A DNA stretch of 64,000 nt from an uncultured Lachnospiraceae bacterium (GCA_902787715.1 CADAHQ010000003.1:1-64000), one strand, 5' to 3'; shown: positions 16,402 through 26,150, numbered from the stretch's first letter. Translations and numbers: made by a program. Notes: generated by a model from the sequence alone, not told the origin.

Positions 16402-18258
16402 ATGACAGAAGTTTTGTCGACAATCAAAGGGCCGAACGATGTGAGAAACGTCCCCGAGGAGCGGCTGCCGCGTCTTGCGGCGGAGATTCGCAAGGAGATT
16501 CTCACCACCGTAAGCCACAACGGCGGGCACTTAGCGTCCAACCTGGGCGCGGTGGAGCTGACCATTGCCCTGCACCGGTTTTTGAATTTTCCGGAGGATA
16601 AACTGATCTGGGACGTGGGGCACCAGTGCTATGCCCATAAGATTCTTACGGGGCGGAAGGAACAGTTTTCCACCCTTCGGAAGAAGGACGGCATAAGCGG
16701 ATTCCCGAAGACTGACGAGAGCGCCTGCGATGCCTTTGACACCGGGCACAGCTCGACATCGCTCTCCGTTGCGGCGGGCATGGCAAAAGCGCGGGATCTC
16801 TGCGGGGGAACCAACAAGGTCGTGGCGGTCATCGGCGACGGCTCCCTCTCAGGCGGCATGGCCTACGAGGCTTTAAACAATATCGGACGGTTCCACACCA
16901 ACGTGATTGTTGTCTTAAACGACAACGAGATGTCCATCTCCAAAAATGTGGGCGGACTCGCCAACTACTTAGGGCACCTTCGCATGTCCCAGGGGTACCT
17001 GAACTTAAAGGACAATGTGGAGCGGAAGCTGAGCAAGACCAACATCGGTGAAGTGCTCGCAAAGGGAATTCGCAAAACCAAGGATTCCATCCGGCAGATT
17101 ATGATTCCCGGAGACTTTTTCGAGGAACTGGGATTGACCTATTTTGGTCCGGTGGACGGACATTCCGTCGCCGACATCACAATGGCGCTGCAGGCGGCTT
17201 CCAAGATTCGCGGCGGCGTGCTGATTCACGTGATTACCAAGAAGGGAAAAGGCTACTCCTATGCGGAGGAGTCCCCCAGCCGTTTCCACGGCATCGGACC
17301 GTTCCGCGTGACCACGGGGCAGCTGCGGTACCCTTCCACGGAGCCTTCCTACACTGAGGTGTTTAAGGAGACCGTGACAGAGCTTGCGGCAGAGTATCCG
17401 GACCTGGTGTGCGTGACCGCCGCAATGACCGGCGGGACGGGGCTTTCCGAGATGGCAAGACGCTTTCCGAAGCGGTTCTTTGACGTGGGAATCGCGGAGG
17501 AGCACGCGGTGACATTTGCCGCGGGGATGGCGGCCAGCGGACTGCTTCCGGTGGTGTGCATCTACTCTACCTTCCTGCAGCGGGCCTATGACCAGATTTT
17601 GCACGATGTCTGCCTGACCCGGCAGCATGTGATATTTGCCATCGACCGCGCCGGTTTCGTTGCGGACGACGGCGAGACCCACCAGGGACTGTTTGATATC
17701 GGTTTTCTTTCGCAAATGCCCGGCATGACGGTGATGGTTCCTGCGAACGGGGAGGAGCTTCGGCGGATGTTCGCGCTGGCGGTGCACATGGACGGACCGG
17801 TCGCAATCCGGTACCCGAAGGCAACGCAGGATTGTTCGCTTCCCTGCGGTTCGGACATTGTTTCGGGCCGGTGTGAGGAGCGGAAGCGCGGTTCGCGGGT
17901 GGCAATCAGCTTCTTAGGGCCGTTTGCTTCCATGGCGGATTCGGTGTGTGAAATCCTGGCAAAGGACGGAATCGCGCCGACGGTTGCCAACGCGCGGTTT
18001 GTGGCGCCCTTTGATACCGAGTGGATCCGCGGCCTTGCGGAGTCCCATGAGCTTTTGGTAACCGTCGAGGAAGGTTCGGCGGGCGGCGGATACGGCGAGG
18101 CGGTTGCGGCCTGGTGCTGCGAGAACAACGTGCCGCTTCGGGTGGTCAATGTCGCGGCGCCGAAGGCATTTCTCGCGCATGCGTCGCGGGAGGAGCTGCT
18201 GGAGGCCTGCGGGCTGACGGCGGAGGCTGTGGCTGCGAAGATTCGGGGGCTTTTGTGA
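16402..18258 (+). CDS. dxs: 1-deoxy-D-xylulose-5-phosphate synthase
   Basis: A 618-residue thiamine diphosphate enzyme that joins pyruvate and glyceraldehyde 3-phosphate in the first step of the MEP isoprenoid route. Visible motifs are WDVGHQCYAHKILTGR (about 70-85), the ThDP/Mg motif GDGSLSGGMAYEALNN (about 139-155), the transketolase-type pyrimidine domain from about 310, and DRAGFVADDGETHQG near 418-432. ATG 16402 was chosen because AAAGAGG precedes it and the N-terminus then matches the family. Its last four bases, GTGA, are shared with the tlyA start, so translation is coupled. Confidence 0.97.
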   Translation: MTEVLSTIKGPNDVRNVPEERLPRLAAEIRKEILTTVSHNGGHLASNLGAVELTIALHRFLNFPEDKLIWDVGHQCYAHKILTGRKEQFSTLRKKDGISGFPKTDESACDAFDTGHSSTSLSVAAGMAKARDLCGGTNKVVAVIGDGSLSGGMAYEALNNIGRFHTNVIVVLNDNEMSISKNVGGLANYLGHLRMSQGYLNLKDNVERKLSKTNIGEVLAKGIRKTKDSIRQIMIPGDFFEELGLTYFGPVDGHSVADITMALQAASKIRGGVLIHVITKKGKGYSYAEESPSRFHGIGPFRVTTGQLRYPSTEPSYTEVFKETVTELAAEYPDLVCVTAAMTGGTGLSEMARRFPKRFFDVGIAEEHAVTFAAGMAASGLLPVVCIYSTFLQRAYDQILHDVCLTRQHVIFAIDRAGFVADDGETHQGLFDIGFLSQMPGMTVMVPANGEELRRMFALAVHMDGPVAIRYPKATQDCSLPCGSDIVSGRCEERKRGSRVAISFLGPFASMADSVCEILAKDGIAPTVANARFVAPFDTEWIRGLAESHELLVTVEEGSAGGGYGEAVAAWCCENNVPLRVVNVAAPKAFLAHASREELLEACGLTAEAVAAKIRGLL

Positions 18259-19085
18259 AGATTCGGCTGGATGTTTGTATGGTGAACCGTTCCCTTGCGG
18301 CGTCTCGGGAGAAGGCGCAAAACCGAATCCGCGCGGGCGAAGTGAAGGTCGACGGCACCGTGGTGACGAAACCGGGAACCATGATCCCCGCGGAGGCTTC
18401 CATCGAGCTTTCCGGAAACGGCGAACCCTTCGTCGGACGGGGCGGAAGGAAGTTGGAGAAGCTTCTTGCGGAGTTTAAACCGTCTCTTGCGGGACTTGTC
18501 TGCATCGATGTCGGGGCTTCCACGGGTGGATTTACCGACTGCATGTTACAGCGCGGCGCGGCGAAAGTATTCGCCGTGGACGTGGGAACGGAGCAGCTGG
18601 CGGACTCCCTTCGCAAAGACCCGAGAGTGGTGTCCATGGAGCAGACGGATATCCGGACGGTCTCGGCGGATACGCTTGGGTGTAGGGCGGATTTTGCGGG
18701 GATTGACGTCTCGTTCATTTCCCTTGCGAAGATTCTGCCGGCGGTGGCTTCGTTGTTAGCGCCGGGTGCGGAACTCGGAGCCTTGGTGAAACCGCAGTTT
18801 GAGGTCGGAAGAGAGCATATCGGCAAGCACGGGATTGCGGTGCGCGATGAGCGCGTCCATCGGGAAATGCTTGTGAATGTGCTCGCGGCTGCCAGAGCAG
18901 CCGGATTTTGTGTGAGGGGGCTGTCGTTCTCCCCGATTCAGGGCGGCAGCGGAAACCTGGAATATCTTCTGTACGCGGTCTACGCGCCGGGGGCGGTCGA
19001 GGATGCCTCGGGAGATGCGGGAATCGCGGAAAGGACGGTACATGAAGCGTTTTTGTATTACTGCCAACCTGGAGAAAGATCCTGA
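18255..19085 (+). CDS. tlyA: TlyA-family rRNA methyltransferase (hemolysin A homologue)
   Basis: A 276-residue protein with an N-terminal S4 RNA-binding domain (residues about 2-60) and an FtsJ-like SAM methyltransferase domain, with the SAM site VCIDVGASTGGFTDCML near 82-98 and the substrate-side DVSFISL. TlyA proteins methylate the ribose of rRNA residues in 16S/23S. The start is GTG 18255, overlapping the dxs stop; the frame continues upstream to 18114 only as a shadow of dxs. The 3' end overlaps nadK by 44 nt. The tlyA-nadK-argR order is the usual one in Clostridia. Confidence 0.93.
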   Translation: MKIRLDVCMVNRSLAASREKAQNRIRAGEVKVDGTVVTKPGTMIPAEASIELSGNGEPFVGRGGRKLEKLLAEFKPSLAGLVCIDVGASTGGFTDCMLQRGAAKVFAVDVGTEQLADSLRKDPRVVSMEQTDIRTVSADTLGCRADFAGIDVSFISLAKILPAVASLLAPGAELGALVKPQFEVGREHIGKHGIAVRDERVHREMLVNVLAAARAAGFCVRGLSFSPIQGGSGNLEYLLYAVYAPGAVEDASGDAGIAERTVHEAFLYYCQPGERS

Positions 19086-19878
19086 GGGCAGATTCACCGC
19101 GGAGCTTGCGGAGTTTCTGCGTTCGCAGGGTTGTTCGGTGTGCATCTGCGACCCGTTAGTTCCCGGGGAGGATGCGGCAACGCGTCTTCGTGACATTCCG
19201 AAGGACACGGAGTGTGTGGTTGTGCTCGGCGGCGACGGAACGTTTTTGCATGCAGCGAAGGCCATGCTTTCCTCGGATGCGGCGATTCTGGGAATCAATC
19301 TCGGGACCCTCGGATTCCTTACCGCGGCGGAGTACCACGGGGCGAGAGAAGCCCTTCTGTGCGTGATTCGGGACGAGTATTCGGAGCTTTCGCTCCGGGC
19401 CCTTACGCTTACCATGGGCGGCAGAGAGTATGACGCTGCCGCGTTAAATGAGATCGTCGTTTCCCGGAACGGCTTCTCGCGACTGATTCGCCTGCAGGTG
19501 GTTAGCGGCGGTCAGATTGTCTCGGATTATCTGAGCGACGGTGTTATTGTTTCCACCCCAATCGGGTCCACGGGGTACAGTTTGAGCGCAGGCGGTCCCA
19601 TTGTGCAGCCGCATGCGAGAGTTTTGCTGATCACGCCGATTTGCCCGCACAACCTGCAGGCGCGGCCTTTGGTGGTGTCGGATGAGGACGTGATTACGGT
19701 ACGGGTCCTTAAGGGCTCGCGGTCGATTCCCGAGGAGGCGGTGGTTTCCGCCGACGGCGATGAAATCGGCAAATTGAATGTGGGTGAAGAAATTACCATT
19801 CGTCTGGGAGTTTCGGCGGCACGTGTTCTGCGTGTCGGAAGCGTCACTTTTTGGGAAAGAGTTAAGAGCAAGTTGTAA
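19042..19878 (+). CDS. nadK: NAD kinase
   Basis: A 278-residue ATP-NAD kinase that makes NADP+. The hallmark motifs are VVLGGDGTFLHAA (about 58-70), LGINLGTLGFLT, the NE motif in AALNEIVVSR and the Gly-rich TPIGSTGYSLSAGGPIV near 170-190. ATG 19042 was chosen from AAAGGA and the typical KRFCITAN strand that starts the fold; the upstream reading to 19003 lies inside tlyA. The overlap of 44 nt with tlyA is long for this region and suggests translational coupling. Confidence 0.96.
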   Translation: MKRFCITANLEKDPEGRFTAELAEFLRSQGCSVCICDPLVPGEDAATRLRDIPKDTECVVVLGGDGTFLHAAKAMLSSDAAILGINLGTLGFLTAAEYHGAREALLCVIRDEYSELSLRALTLTMGGREYDAAALNEIVVSRNGFSRLIRLQVVSGGQIVSDYLSDGVIVSTPIGSTGYSLSAGGPIVQPHARVLLITPICPHNLQARPLVVSDEDVITVRVLKGSRSIPEEAVVSADGDEIGKLNVGEEITIRLGVSAARVLRVGSVTFWERVKSKL

Positions 19879-19922
19879 TGTGTTGAAGGCACCCATGTGG
19901 GGGTGCAGAAAGGAAGATGAAG

Positions 19923-20435
19923 ATGAAGTATAATCGACACAAGTTGATTCTCGAGTTGGTAGCACAGAGAAACATTGAGACCCAGGAGGAGCTGGCATCG
20001 CTTCTTCAGGAGCAGGGCATGAAGGTTACGCAGGCGACCGTATCCCGCGACATCCGTGAGCTGAACCTCACGAAGGTGACCGGTGAGAACGGAAAGCAGA
20101 AGTATATCGTACTTGACGCAGCGGGAATTCCCAACGCCATGGGACGGTACGCGAGACTCTTAAGCGAGGCGCTGGTGTCCGTGGACACCGCGAAGAATCT
20201 TTTGATTCTCCGCACGAATCCCGGCCTTGCCTCCGCGGTCGGCGCAGCCGTGGATACCCTGGGGCTGACGGGCCTTGTGGGAAGCCTTGCAGGCGATGAC
20301 ACCGTGTTCTGTGCATTCAAGGAGGACGAGGATGCATTGGCCGCGATGGAGGAGCTGCAGACGAAGATTGCCAACGGCTTGGAGCGCGAGGAGGCCAAGA
20401 AAAGCCGCCGCAGAAGAAGCCGCAACGCGGAGTAA
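19923..20435 (+). CDS. argR: Arginine repressor ArgR
   Basis: A 170-residue regulator. Residues 1 to about 70 form the winged helix-turn-helix (QATVSRDIRELNL). Residues about 75-150 form the arginine-binding trimer domain with GLVGSLAGDDTVF, where the Asp pair contacts arginine. ATG 19923 is preferred to ATG 19917 because AAGGA (19910-19914) is then properly spaced; the difference is two residues. After the usual end there is a basic tail of about 20 residues, KKSRRRRSRNAE, that most ArgR proteins lack. ArgR controls arginine biosynthesis and catabolism; no arg genes lie in the window. A short GCACCC/GGGTGC hairpin (19889-19906) precedes the gene. Confidence 0.95.
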   Translation: MKYNRHKLILELVAQRNIETQEELASLLQEQGMKVTQATVSRDIRELNLTKVTGENGKQKYIVLDAAGIPNAMGRYARLLSEALVSVDTAKNLLILRTNPGLASAVGAAVDTLGLTGLVGSLAGDDTVFCAFKEDEDALAAMEELQTKIANGLEREEAKKSRRRRSRNAE

Positions 20436-20441
20436 CGAGAC

Positions 20442-20481
20442 GCGGGAACGCCCGCGGATACGCCCGCGAAAATGCGCGGGT
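20442..20481 (+). other. Two GC-rich hairpins in the argR-yebC gap
   Basis: CGCGGG (20442-20447) pairs with CCCGCG (20452-20457), and a second CCCGCG (20464-20469) pairs with CGCGGG (20476-20481). The arms are interchangeable, so alternative folds are possible. No T-run follows, so this is not a simple terminator. It may mark RNA processing or stability between argR and yebC. Confidence 0.5.
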
Positions 20482-20555
20482 ATGAGAGGGAAAGCAGATG
20501 CCGCAGCGCGGCTTTGCGATATAGAATTTTGTATCAAAAAGACAGGAGATAGTTT

Positions 20556-21290
20556 ATGTCAGGACATTCCAAATTTGCCAACATCAAGCACAAGAAAGAG
20601 AAGAATGACGCCGCGAAGGGTAAGATCTTCACGCGCCTCGGCCGTGAGATTGCCGTAGCCGTCAAGGAGGGCGGCCCGGACGTCAACAACAACTCGAAGC
20701 TGAAGGATATCGTTGCAAAGGCCAAGTCCAACAACATGCCCAACGACACCATCGAGCGCAGCATCAAAAAGGCTGCCGGTGACGCGAACTCCGTAAACTA
20801 CGAGTTCGTTTCCTACGAGGGTTACGGCCCGAAGGGAACCGCCATCATCGTCGATGCTCTCACGGACAACAAGAACCGCACGGCCGCTAACGTGCGTGCA
20901 GCTTTCACGAAGGGACAGGGAAGCGTCGGTCCCATGGGCTGCGTGTCCTACATGTTCGACGAGAAGGGACAGATCATCATCGACAAGGAAGACTTCGACA
21001 TGGATCCGGATGAGCTGATGATGCTTGCCTTGGACGCCGGCGCGGAAGATTTTGCGGATGAGGAGGACTCCTACGAGATCATCACCGCTCCGGACGATTT
21101 CTCGGCGGTTCGCGAGGCTTTGGAGGCTGCCGGGGTTCCGATGCTCGAGGCGGAAGTGACGAAGATTCCGCAGACCTATGTGGATCTCACGGATGAGAAC
21201 GATATCAAGCTGATCACGCGCATCATCGACCTTTTGGAGGACGACGATGACGTGCAGGAGGTATACACCAACTGGAGTGACCAGGAATAA
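20556..21290 (+). CDS. yebC: YebC/PmpR family protein (TACO1-like)
   Basis: A 244-residue protein with the unmistakable YebC start [20 protein letters not shown] and the three-domain plan (Lys-rich N-terminal helices, then two alpha/beta domains with [19 protein letters not shown] near 88-106). The family has been described as transcription regulators and, more recently, as ribosome-associated factors easing translation of proline-rich stretches. CAGGAG precedes ATG 20556. It interrupts the widely conserved argR-recN neighbour pair. Confidence 0.96.
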   Translation: MSGHSKFANIKHKKEKNDAAKGKIFTRLGREIAVAVKEGGPDVNNNSKLKDIVAKAKSNNMPNDTIERSIKKAAGDANSVNYEFVSYEGYGPKGTAIIVDALTDNKNRTAANVRAAFTKGQGSVGPMGCVSYMFDEKGQIIIDKEDFDMDPDELMMLALDAGAEDFADEEDSYEIITAPDDFSAVREALEAAGVPMLEAEVTKIPQTYVDLTDENDIKLITRIIDLLEDDDDVQEVYTNWSDQE

Positions 21291-21337
21291 TCACAAGACA
21301 CGGATTCCGAATCCCCCGGAGAAAGGGAAAGGATTAT

Positions 21338-23014
21338 ATGCTGTCTGAATTACATGTAAAGAATTTTGCGATTCTCGACGAGGTTTCGGTGGAGTTCGGC
21401 AAGGGCTTAAACGTCCTTACGGGCGAGACCGGAGCCGGCAAATCGCTGTTGCTGGGGTCGGTAAATGCCGCCCTCGGCGGCAAGGTCTCGAAGGATTTTC
21501 TGGGGTCAAACGGGGACTACGCTTTGGCGGAGCTTCTGTTCGACAACGACGCCTGCGTTCGCGACCTTTTGGAGAAGTATGAACTTCCCGAATCGGACAT
21601 GCTGGTGATTTCGAGACGCATCACTGACACGGGGCGGAGCGTCAGCCGCATCAACGGCGAGACGGTAAATGCATCCATCGTAAAGGAAATCGCTTCCCGC
21701 CTCTTCGACGTCCACGGTCAGCACGATCATCAGACCTTGCTGTATCCGGCCAAGCAGCTGGCTTTGCTGGACCGCTACGCGGGGGCAGAGGCGCTTGAAG
21801 AGGCCGCAGCGGTACGGGCCCTTGCACGGGACTACCGGGCGGCGAAGAAGGAGCTTTCGGATGCCTCCGAGCACGGCGCAGCGAGAGCGAGAGAGCTCTC
21901 CATGGCGCAGTATGAGTACGATGAGATTATGGCCGCGAGACTGGTGGCGGGCGAGGATGATCTTTTGGAGGAGCGCTTCCGGGTTCTCTCAAACCGGGAG
22001 AAGCTGACGGAGGCCTGTGCCGAGGCGGACTCGGTGCTCTCGACGGATGCGACATCCGTAACGACGGGCATCGGAAGGGCGCTTCGGAAGCTTTCCAAGG
22101 CATCCTCCCTGGACCCGAAACTTGAGTCGATTTACGAGGAACTGCGGCTTGCGGAGGAGCAGGTGGGCGACATCGCGGCGCGGCTTTCGGACTACCTCTC
22201 GGAGATTACCGGGACGGAGGCGGAGCTCAACGAAGTCGGGGAGCGGCTGGATGTGATCAACCGCTTAAAATCCAAATACGGCCGCACCATTGAAGCGATT
22301 CTTGCATATGCCGAAGAGGCGGAGCGGACCATCGCGAAGCTGTCGGATTTCGACGGCTATGTCGCCGCCCTCACCGAAAAGGTGAAGAAGTCGGAGCAGG
22401 CGCTCCGAAACGAGGCTGCGAAGCTTACGGCGATTCGCAAAAAAGCCGCGGACGAGCTGTCCGCGAAGGTACGCGCATCCCTCTCGGAACTGAATTTCTT
22501 AAACTCCGAATTTACCGTGGAATTCCGCGAGCTGGAGGAGCCGGGGGAGACCGGAGCCGAGGAGGCGGAGTTCATGATCTCGGCGAACCCCGGAGAACCG
22601 CTCCGGCCCCTGGCGAAGATTGCAAGCGGCGGCGAGCTGTCCCGCGTGATGCTTGCCCTAAAGACGGCGAGCTCGGGAAAAGACGAGATTGAGACTGTAT
22701 TTTTCGACGAGATCGATGCGGGAATCAGCGGCCGCACCGCGCAGAAGGTTGCCGAGAAACTTGCGACCATCGCGCAGACGAAGCAGGTCATCTGCATCAC
22801 GCATCTGCCGCAGATTGCAGCGATGGCGGACTGCCATTTTGAGATTTCCAAATCTGCGGAGAACGGCAAAACCCGGACAACGCTGCAGAAGCTTACGGAG
22901 GACGAGGTGCCGAGGGAGCTTGCCCGCATGTTGGGCGGCGCGGAGATCACGGATTCCGTGATGGCCAACGCCCGGGAGATGCGGGAACTCGCACGGAAGA
23001 AACGGGATTCGTAG
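21338..23014 (+). CDS. recN: DNA repair protein RecN
   Basis: A 558-residue SMC-like ATPase. Walker A is GETGAGKS near residues 30-37. A long coiled-coil middle (about 150-370) follows, then the ABC signature IASGGELSRVMLA near 428-440 and Walker B VFFDEIDAGISG near 454-465. RecN acts early at DNA double-strand breaks, bridging ends for recombination. The spacing from yebC is 47 nt, with AAAGGGAAAGG before ATG 21338. In Bacillus recN is LexA-controlled; I see no LexA-type box directly upstream here. Confidence 0.97.
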   Translation: MLSELHVKNFAILDEVSVEFGKGLNVLTGETGAGKSLLLGSVNAALGGKVSKDFLGSNGDYALAELLFDNDACVRDLLEKYELPESDMLVISRRITDTGRSVSRINGETVNASIVKEIASRLFDVHGQHDHQTLLYPAKQLALLDRYAGAEALEEAAAVRALARDYRAAKKELSDASEHGAARARELSMAQYEYDEIMAARLVAGEDDLLEERFRVLSNREKLTEACAEADSVLSTDATSVTTGIGRALRKLSKASSLDPKLESIYEELRLAEEQVGDIAARLSDYLSEITGTEAELNEVGERLDVINRLKSKYGRTIEAILAYAEEAERTIAKLSDFDGYVAALTEKVKKSEQALRNEAAKLTAIRKKAADELSAKVRASLSELNFLNSEFTVEFRELEEPGETGAEEAEFMISANPGEPLRPLAKIASGGELSRVMLALKTASSGKDEIETVFFDEIDAGISGRTAQKVAEKLATIAQTKQVICITHLPQIAAMADCHFEISKSAENGKTRTTLQKLTEDEVPRELARMLGGAEITDSVMANAREMRELARKKRDS

Positions 23015-23066
23015 AATCAGCGTATATAAACAACAGCCCGCACAGGCGGGAGGTAAAGAGGTTACT

Positions 23067-24503
23067 ATGAAAAAGATTTTGTTTGCGGCATCGGAATGTG
23101 TTCCGTTCATCAAGACGGGCGGTCTTGCGGATGTGGTCGGGTCGCTCCCGAAGTACATCAACAAGGATGAATTTGACGTGCGCGTCATTCTGCCCAAGTA
23201 TATGGCGATTCCGCAGAAGTACAAGGAGCAGATGAAGTTTGTCACGAATTTTACGGTGAATCTCTCCTGGAGAAGCCAGTACGTCGGACTGTTCGAGCTG
23301 GAGTACGAGGGCGTGCGGTTCTACTTCGTGGACAACGAGTTCTACTTCGCGGGCAACCATCCTTACGGCTACATCCACGAGGACATCGAAAAATTCGCCT
23401 TCTTCTGCAAGGCGGTCCTCTCGGCATTGCCGGCACTTGATTTCCGCCCGGATATCATTCACTGCCATGACTGGCAGACCGGTCTGATTCCGGTTATGCT
23501 TCACGACCGCTTCCAGGACAACGAGTTCTTCCGCGGCATCAAGACCATCATGACCATTCATAACTTAAAGTTCCAGGGCATCTGGGACAAGAAGTCGGTC
23601 ATGGATATCACCGGCCTTTCGGAGTACTATTTTACGCCGGATAAGCTGGAGGCCTACGGTGACGCGAACTACTTAAAGGGCGGTCTTGTGTATGCGGACC
23701 GCATCACCACCGTGAGCAACACCTACGCAAATGAGATTAAGACGCAGTTCTACGGCGAGGGTCTGGACGGCCTTATGAACGCCCGCAGCAACTGCCTTAC
23801 GGGTATCGTCAACGGTATCGACTACAAGGAGTACGACCCGGCTACGGATCCGCTCATTTACAACAATTACGACGCCATCACGTTCCGCAAGGAGAAGAGC
23901 AAGAACAAGCGTGCTCTTCAGCAGGAGCTGGGGCTGGATGTCAACGAGAAAATCTTCATGATGGGCGTGGTTTCGCGTCTTACGGACCAGAAGGGCTTCG
24001 ATTTGATCGATTACGTGATCGAGGAAATCTGCGCCGAGGATACGCAGTTCGTCGTGCTGGGCACGGGCGATCCGAAGTATGAGAATCTCTTCCGTCACTA
24101 CGAGTGGAAATACAAGAACCGCGTGTCGGCAAGCATCTATTATAACAACGAGCGGTCCCACCGCATCTATGCGGCGTGCGACGCGTTCCTGATGCCTTCG
24201 CTGTTTGAGCCCTGCGGCCTTTCGCAGCTCATGGCGCTTCGCTACGGCACCGTGCCGATCGTCCGCGAGACCGGCGGTTTGCGCGATACGGTGGAGCCGT
24301 ACAACCAGTACGAAAACCGCGGAACCGGCTTCGGCTTCTGCAACTACAACGCCCATGAGATGTTGGCGACGATCCGCTACGCAAAGAGCGTATATTACGA
24401 TCACCGCCGCGAGTGGAACAAGATCGTGGACCGCGGAATGGCGATGGATTTTTCGTGGACCAATTCCGCGAAGCAGTATGAGGATTTGTACCGGTACATG
24501 TAA
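23067..24503 (+). CDS. glgA: Glycogen synthase (GT5, ADP-glucose type)
   Basis: A 478-residue GT-B glycosyltransferase. The N-terminal K16TGGLADV motif binds ADP-glucose and the C-terminal PSLFEPCGLSQL block holds the conserved Glu of family 5 near residues 374-385. It extends alpha-1,4-glucan chains for glycogen storage. GGGAGG and AGAGG lie before ATG 23067. No other glg genes are nearby. It ends with a hairpin terminator at 24549-24587 and may be the last gene of the upstream operon, since I see no clear promoter in the 52-nt gap after recN. Confidence 0.96.
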   Translation: MKKILFAASECVPFIKTGGLADVVGSLPKYINKDEFDVRVILPKYMAIPQKYKEQMKFVTNFTVNLSWRSQYVGLFELEYEGVRFYFVDNEFYFAGNHPYGYIHEDIEKFAFFCKAVLSALPALDFRPDIIHCHDWQTGLIPVMLHDRFQDNEFFRGIKTIMTIHNLKFQGIWDKKSVMDITGLSEYYFTPDKLEAYGDANYLKGGLVYADRITTVSNTYANEIKTQFYGEGLDGLMNARSNCLTGIVNGIDYKEYDPATDPLIYNNYDAITFRKEKSKNKRALQQELGLDVNEKIFMMGVVSRLTDQKGFDLIDYVIEEICAEDTQFVVLGTGDPKYENLFRHYEWKYKNRVSASIYYNNERSHRIYAACDAFLMPSLFEPCGLSQLMALRYGTVPIVRETGGLRDTVEPYNQYENRGTGFGFCNYNAHEMLATIRYAKSVYYDHRREWNKIVDRGMAMDFSWTNSAKQYEDLYRYM

Positions 24504-24548
24504 GCAGGAGCCACTGTTTACGCAGACGGTGACAAAGGTTTGAGAATC

Positions 24549-24587
24549 AATCCCACAGCATCGGGTGTTGTGGGATTTGCCTCTTTT
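24549..24587 (+). terminator. Terminator after glgA
   Basis: A 12-bp stem with one G-U pair (24549-24560 with 24566-24577), 5-nt loop, then TGCCTCTTTT. The T-run is imperfect, so it may be leaky. Confidence 0.6.
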
Positions 24588-24641
24588 CGGGGGTATACGG
24601 CGCCGGCCGCTTAGGCGGTTTTCGGCAGATCGGAGGAAACT

Positions 24642-26126
24642 ATGGAAGAGCGGAAACTTTTAAGTGCATTACTTGCGGAAGTTCCGCATACAATCGTGTC
24701 GGGTTCGGTGGATATTCCGGTGACGGGAGTCACCTCGGACAACCGGAAGATTACCGGCGGCGAGGTGTTCGTGTGTATCGCGGGCACGGTGGTGGACGGA
24801 CATTCCTTCATTCCCCAGGCGGTGGCCGCAGGGGCTTCGGCGGTGGTTGTGACGAAGGATGTCGCGGTTCCTGAGGGCGTGACGGTAGTTCGCGTGGAGG
24901 ATGACCGCAAGGCCCTTGCGTTGATGGCGAAGGAGTGGTTCGGGCGGCCGTCCGAGTCGTTGATTACCATCGGAATCACGGGCACTAAGGGCAAGACCAC
25001 CACGGCGTACATGATTTACAACATCTTAAACGGCGTCGGAATCCCGTGCGGTTTGATCGGTACGGTGGAGAATATTATCGGTGACCGCCACATTTCGGCG
25101 GCCCACTCCACACCGGAGTCGATTGTCATTCAGGAGTATATGGCGCAGATGCGCGATGCGGGCTGCAAGGCGGTTGTCATGGAGGTTTCGTCCCAGGGCC
25201 TGAAGATGGACCGCGTTCACGGAATCACCTATGATTACGGCTTGTTTACAAACCTTGAGCCCGACCATATCGGGGGCAACGAGCACCCGGATTTCGAGGA
25301 TTACCGGGACTGCAAGAAGAAGTTGTTCCGCATGTGCAAAAAGGGCATCTTCAATGCGGACGATTCGCATTTTCCGGAGATGATTAACGGTTGCACCTGC
25401 GAGGTTGTCACCTACGGGACGTCTGAGGGCGCGGGCTACCGCATGACGGAGACAAGCCTTATAAACGAGCCCGGCAAAAAGGGTGTTGCCTACCGCGTGG
25501 AGGGCAGACGGAACCTCGCGGTGGAAGTGGATATTCCGGGGCGGTTTAACATGTTTAACAGCCTTGCCGCGGTGACCCTCGGATGCGAGATGGGACTCGA
25601 TGTGACGAAGCTTCTCGTGATTCTTAAAAATGTGCACGTGCGGGGCAGAGTGGAGAGCGTTCCGGTGTCGGACAAATTTACGGTACTTCTGGACTACGCC
25701 CATAACGGCATGGCCCTGCGGAGCCTTCTTTCCACCTTGCGGGAGTATCAGCCGAAGCGCCTCGTGTGCATGTTCGGCTGCGGCGGAAACCGCGCGAAGG
25801 ACCGGCGTTACGACATGGGCGAGATCTCCTCGAAGATGGCGGATTTCACCATCGTGACTTCGGACAATCCCCGCTTTGAGGAGCCGGAGGACATCATCCG
25901 CGATATTTTGGTGGGCGTTGCGAAGGGGCCCGGCGAATATGTGACCGTGCCGGACCGAAGAGAGGCCATTGCCTACGCCCTTGCCCATGCGGAAGCGGGC
26001 GATTGCATCGTGATTGCGGGCAAGGGACACGAGGATTATCAGGAGATTCGCGGCGTCAAATACCCCATGGACGACCGGCAGATGATTCTCGAGGAAGCCG
26101 CACGTCTCGGGCTTAGCGGAAAGTAA
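24642..26126 (+). CDS. murE: UDP-MurNAc-tripeptide ligase MurE (diaminopimelate type)
   Basis: A 494-residue Mur ligase. The ATP site is GITGTKGKTTT near residues 110-120, the central domain has SAAHSTPES and EVSSQGL, and the C-terminal domain carries TSDNPRFEEP near 405-414. The DNPR box is the mark of MurE enzymes that add meso-diaminopimelate, not lysine, as third residue. It acts in the cytoplasm on UDP-MurNAc-L-Ala-D-Glu. CGGAGGAAAC precedes ATG 24642. It starts the 24.6-38.3 kb gene run with murF 24 nt downstream, separate from the division cluster at 43 kb where it usually lies. Confidence 0.96.
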   Translation: MEERKLLSALLAEVPHTIVSGSVDIPVTGVTSDNRKITGGEVFVCIAGTVVDGHSFIPQAVAAGASAVVVTKDVAVPEGVTVVRVEDDRKALALMAKEWFGRPSESLITIGITGTKGKTTTAYMIYNILNGVGIPCGLIGTVENIIGDRHISAAHSTPESIVIQEYMAQMRDAGCKAVVMEVSSQGLKMDRVHGITYDYGLFTNLEPDHIGGNEHPDFEDYRDCKKKLFRMCKKGIFNADDSHFPEMINGCTCEVVTYGTSEGAGYRMTETSLINEPGKKGVAYRVEGRRNLAVEVDIPGRFNMFNSLAAVTLGCEMGLDVTKLLVILKNVHVRGRVESVPVSDKFTVLLDYAHNGMALRSLLSTLREYQPKRLVCMFGCGGNRAKDRRYDMGEISSKMADFTIVTSDNPRFEEPEDIIRDILVGVAKGPGEYVTVPDRREAIAYALAHAEAGDCIVIAGKGHEDYQEIRGVKYPMDDRQMILEEAARLGLSGK

Positions 26127-26150
26127 GTTGCAGAAAGGACAGAGAGTTCG

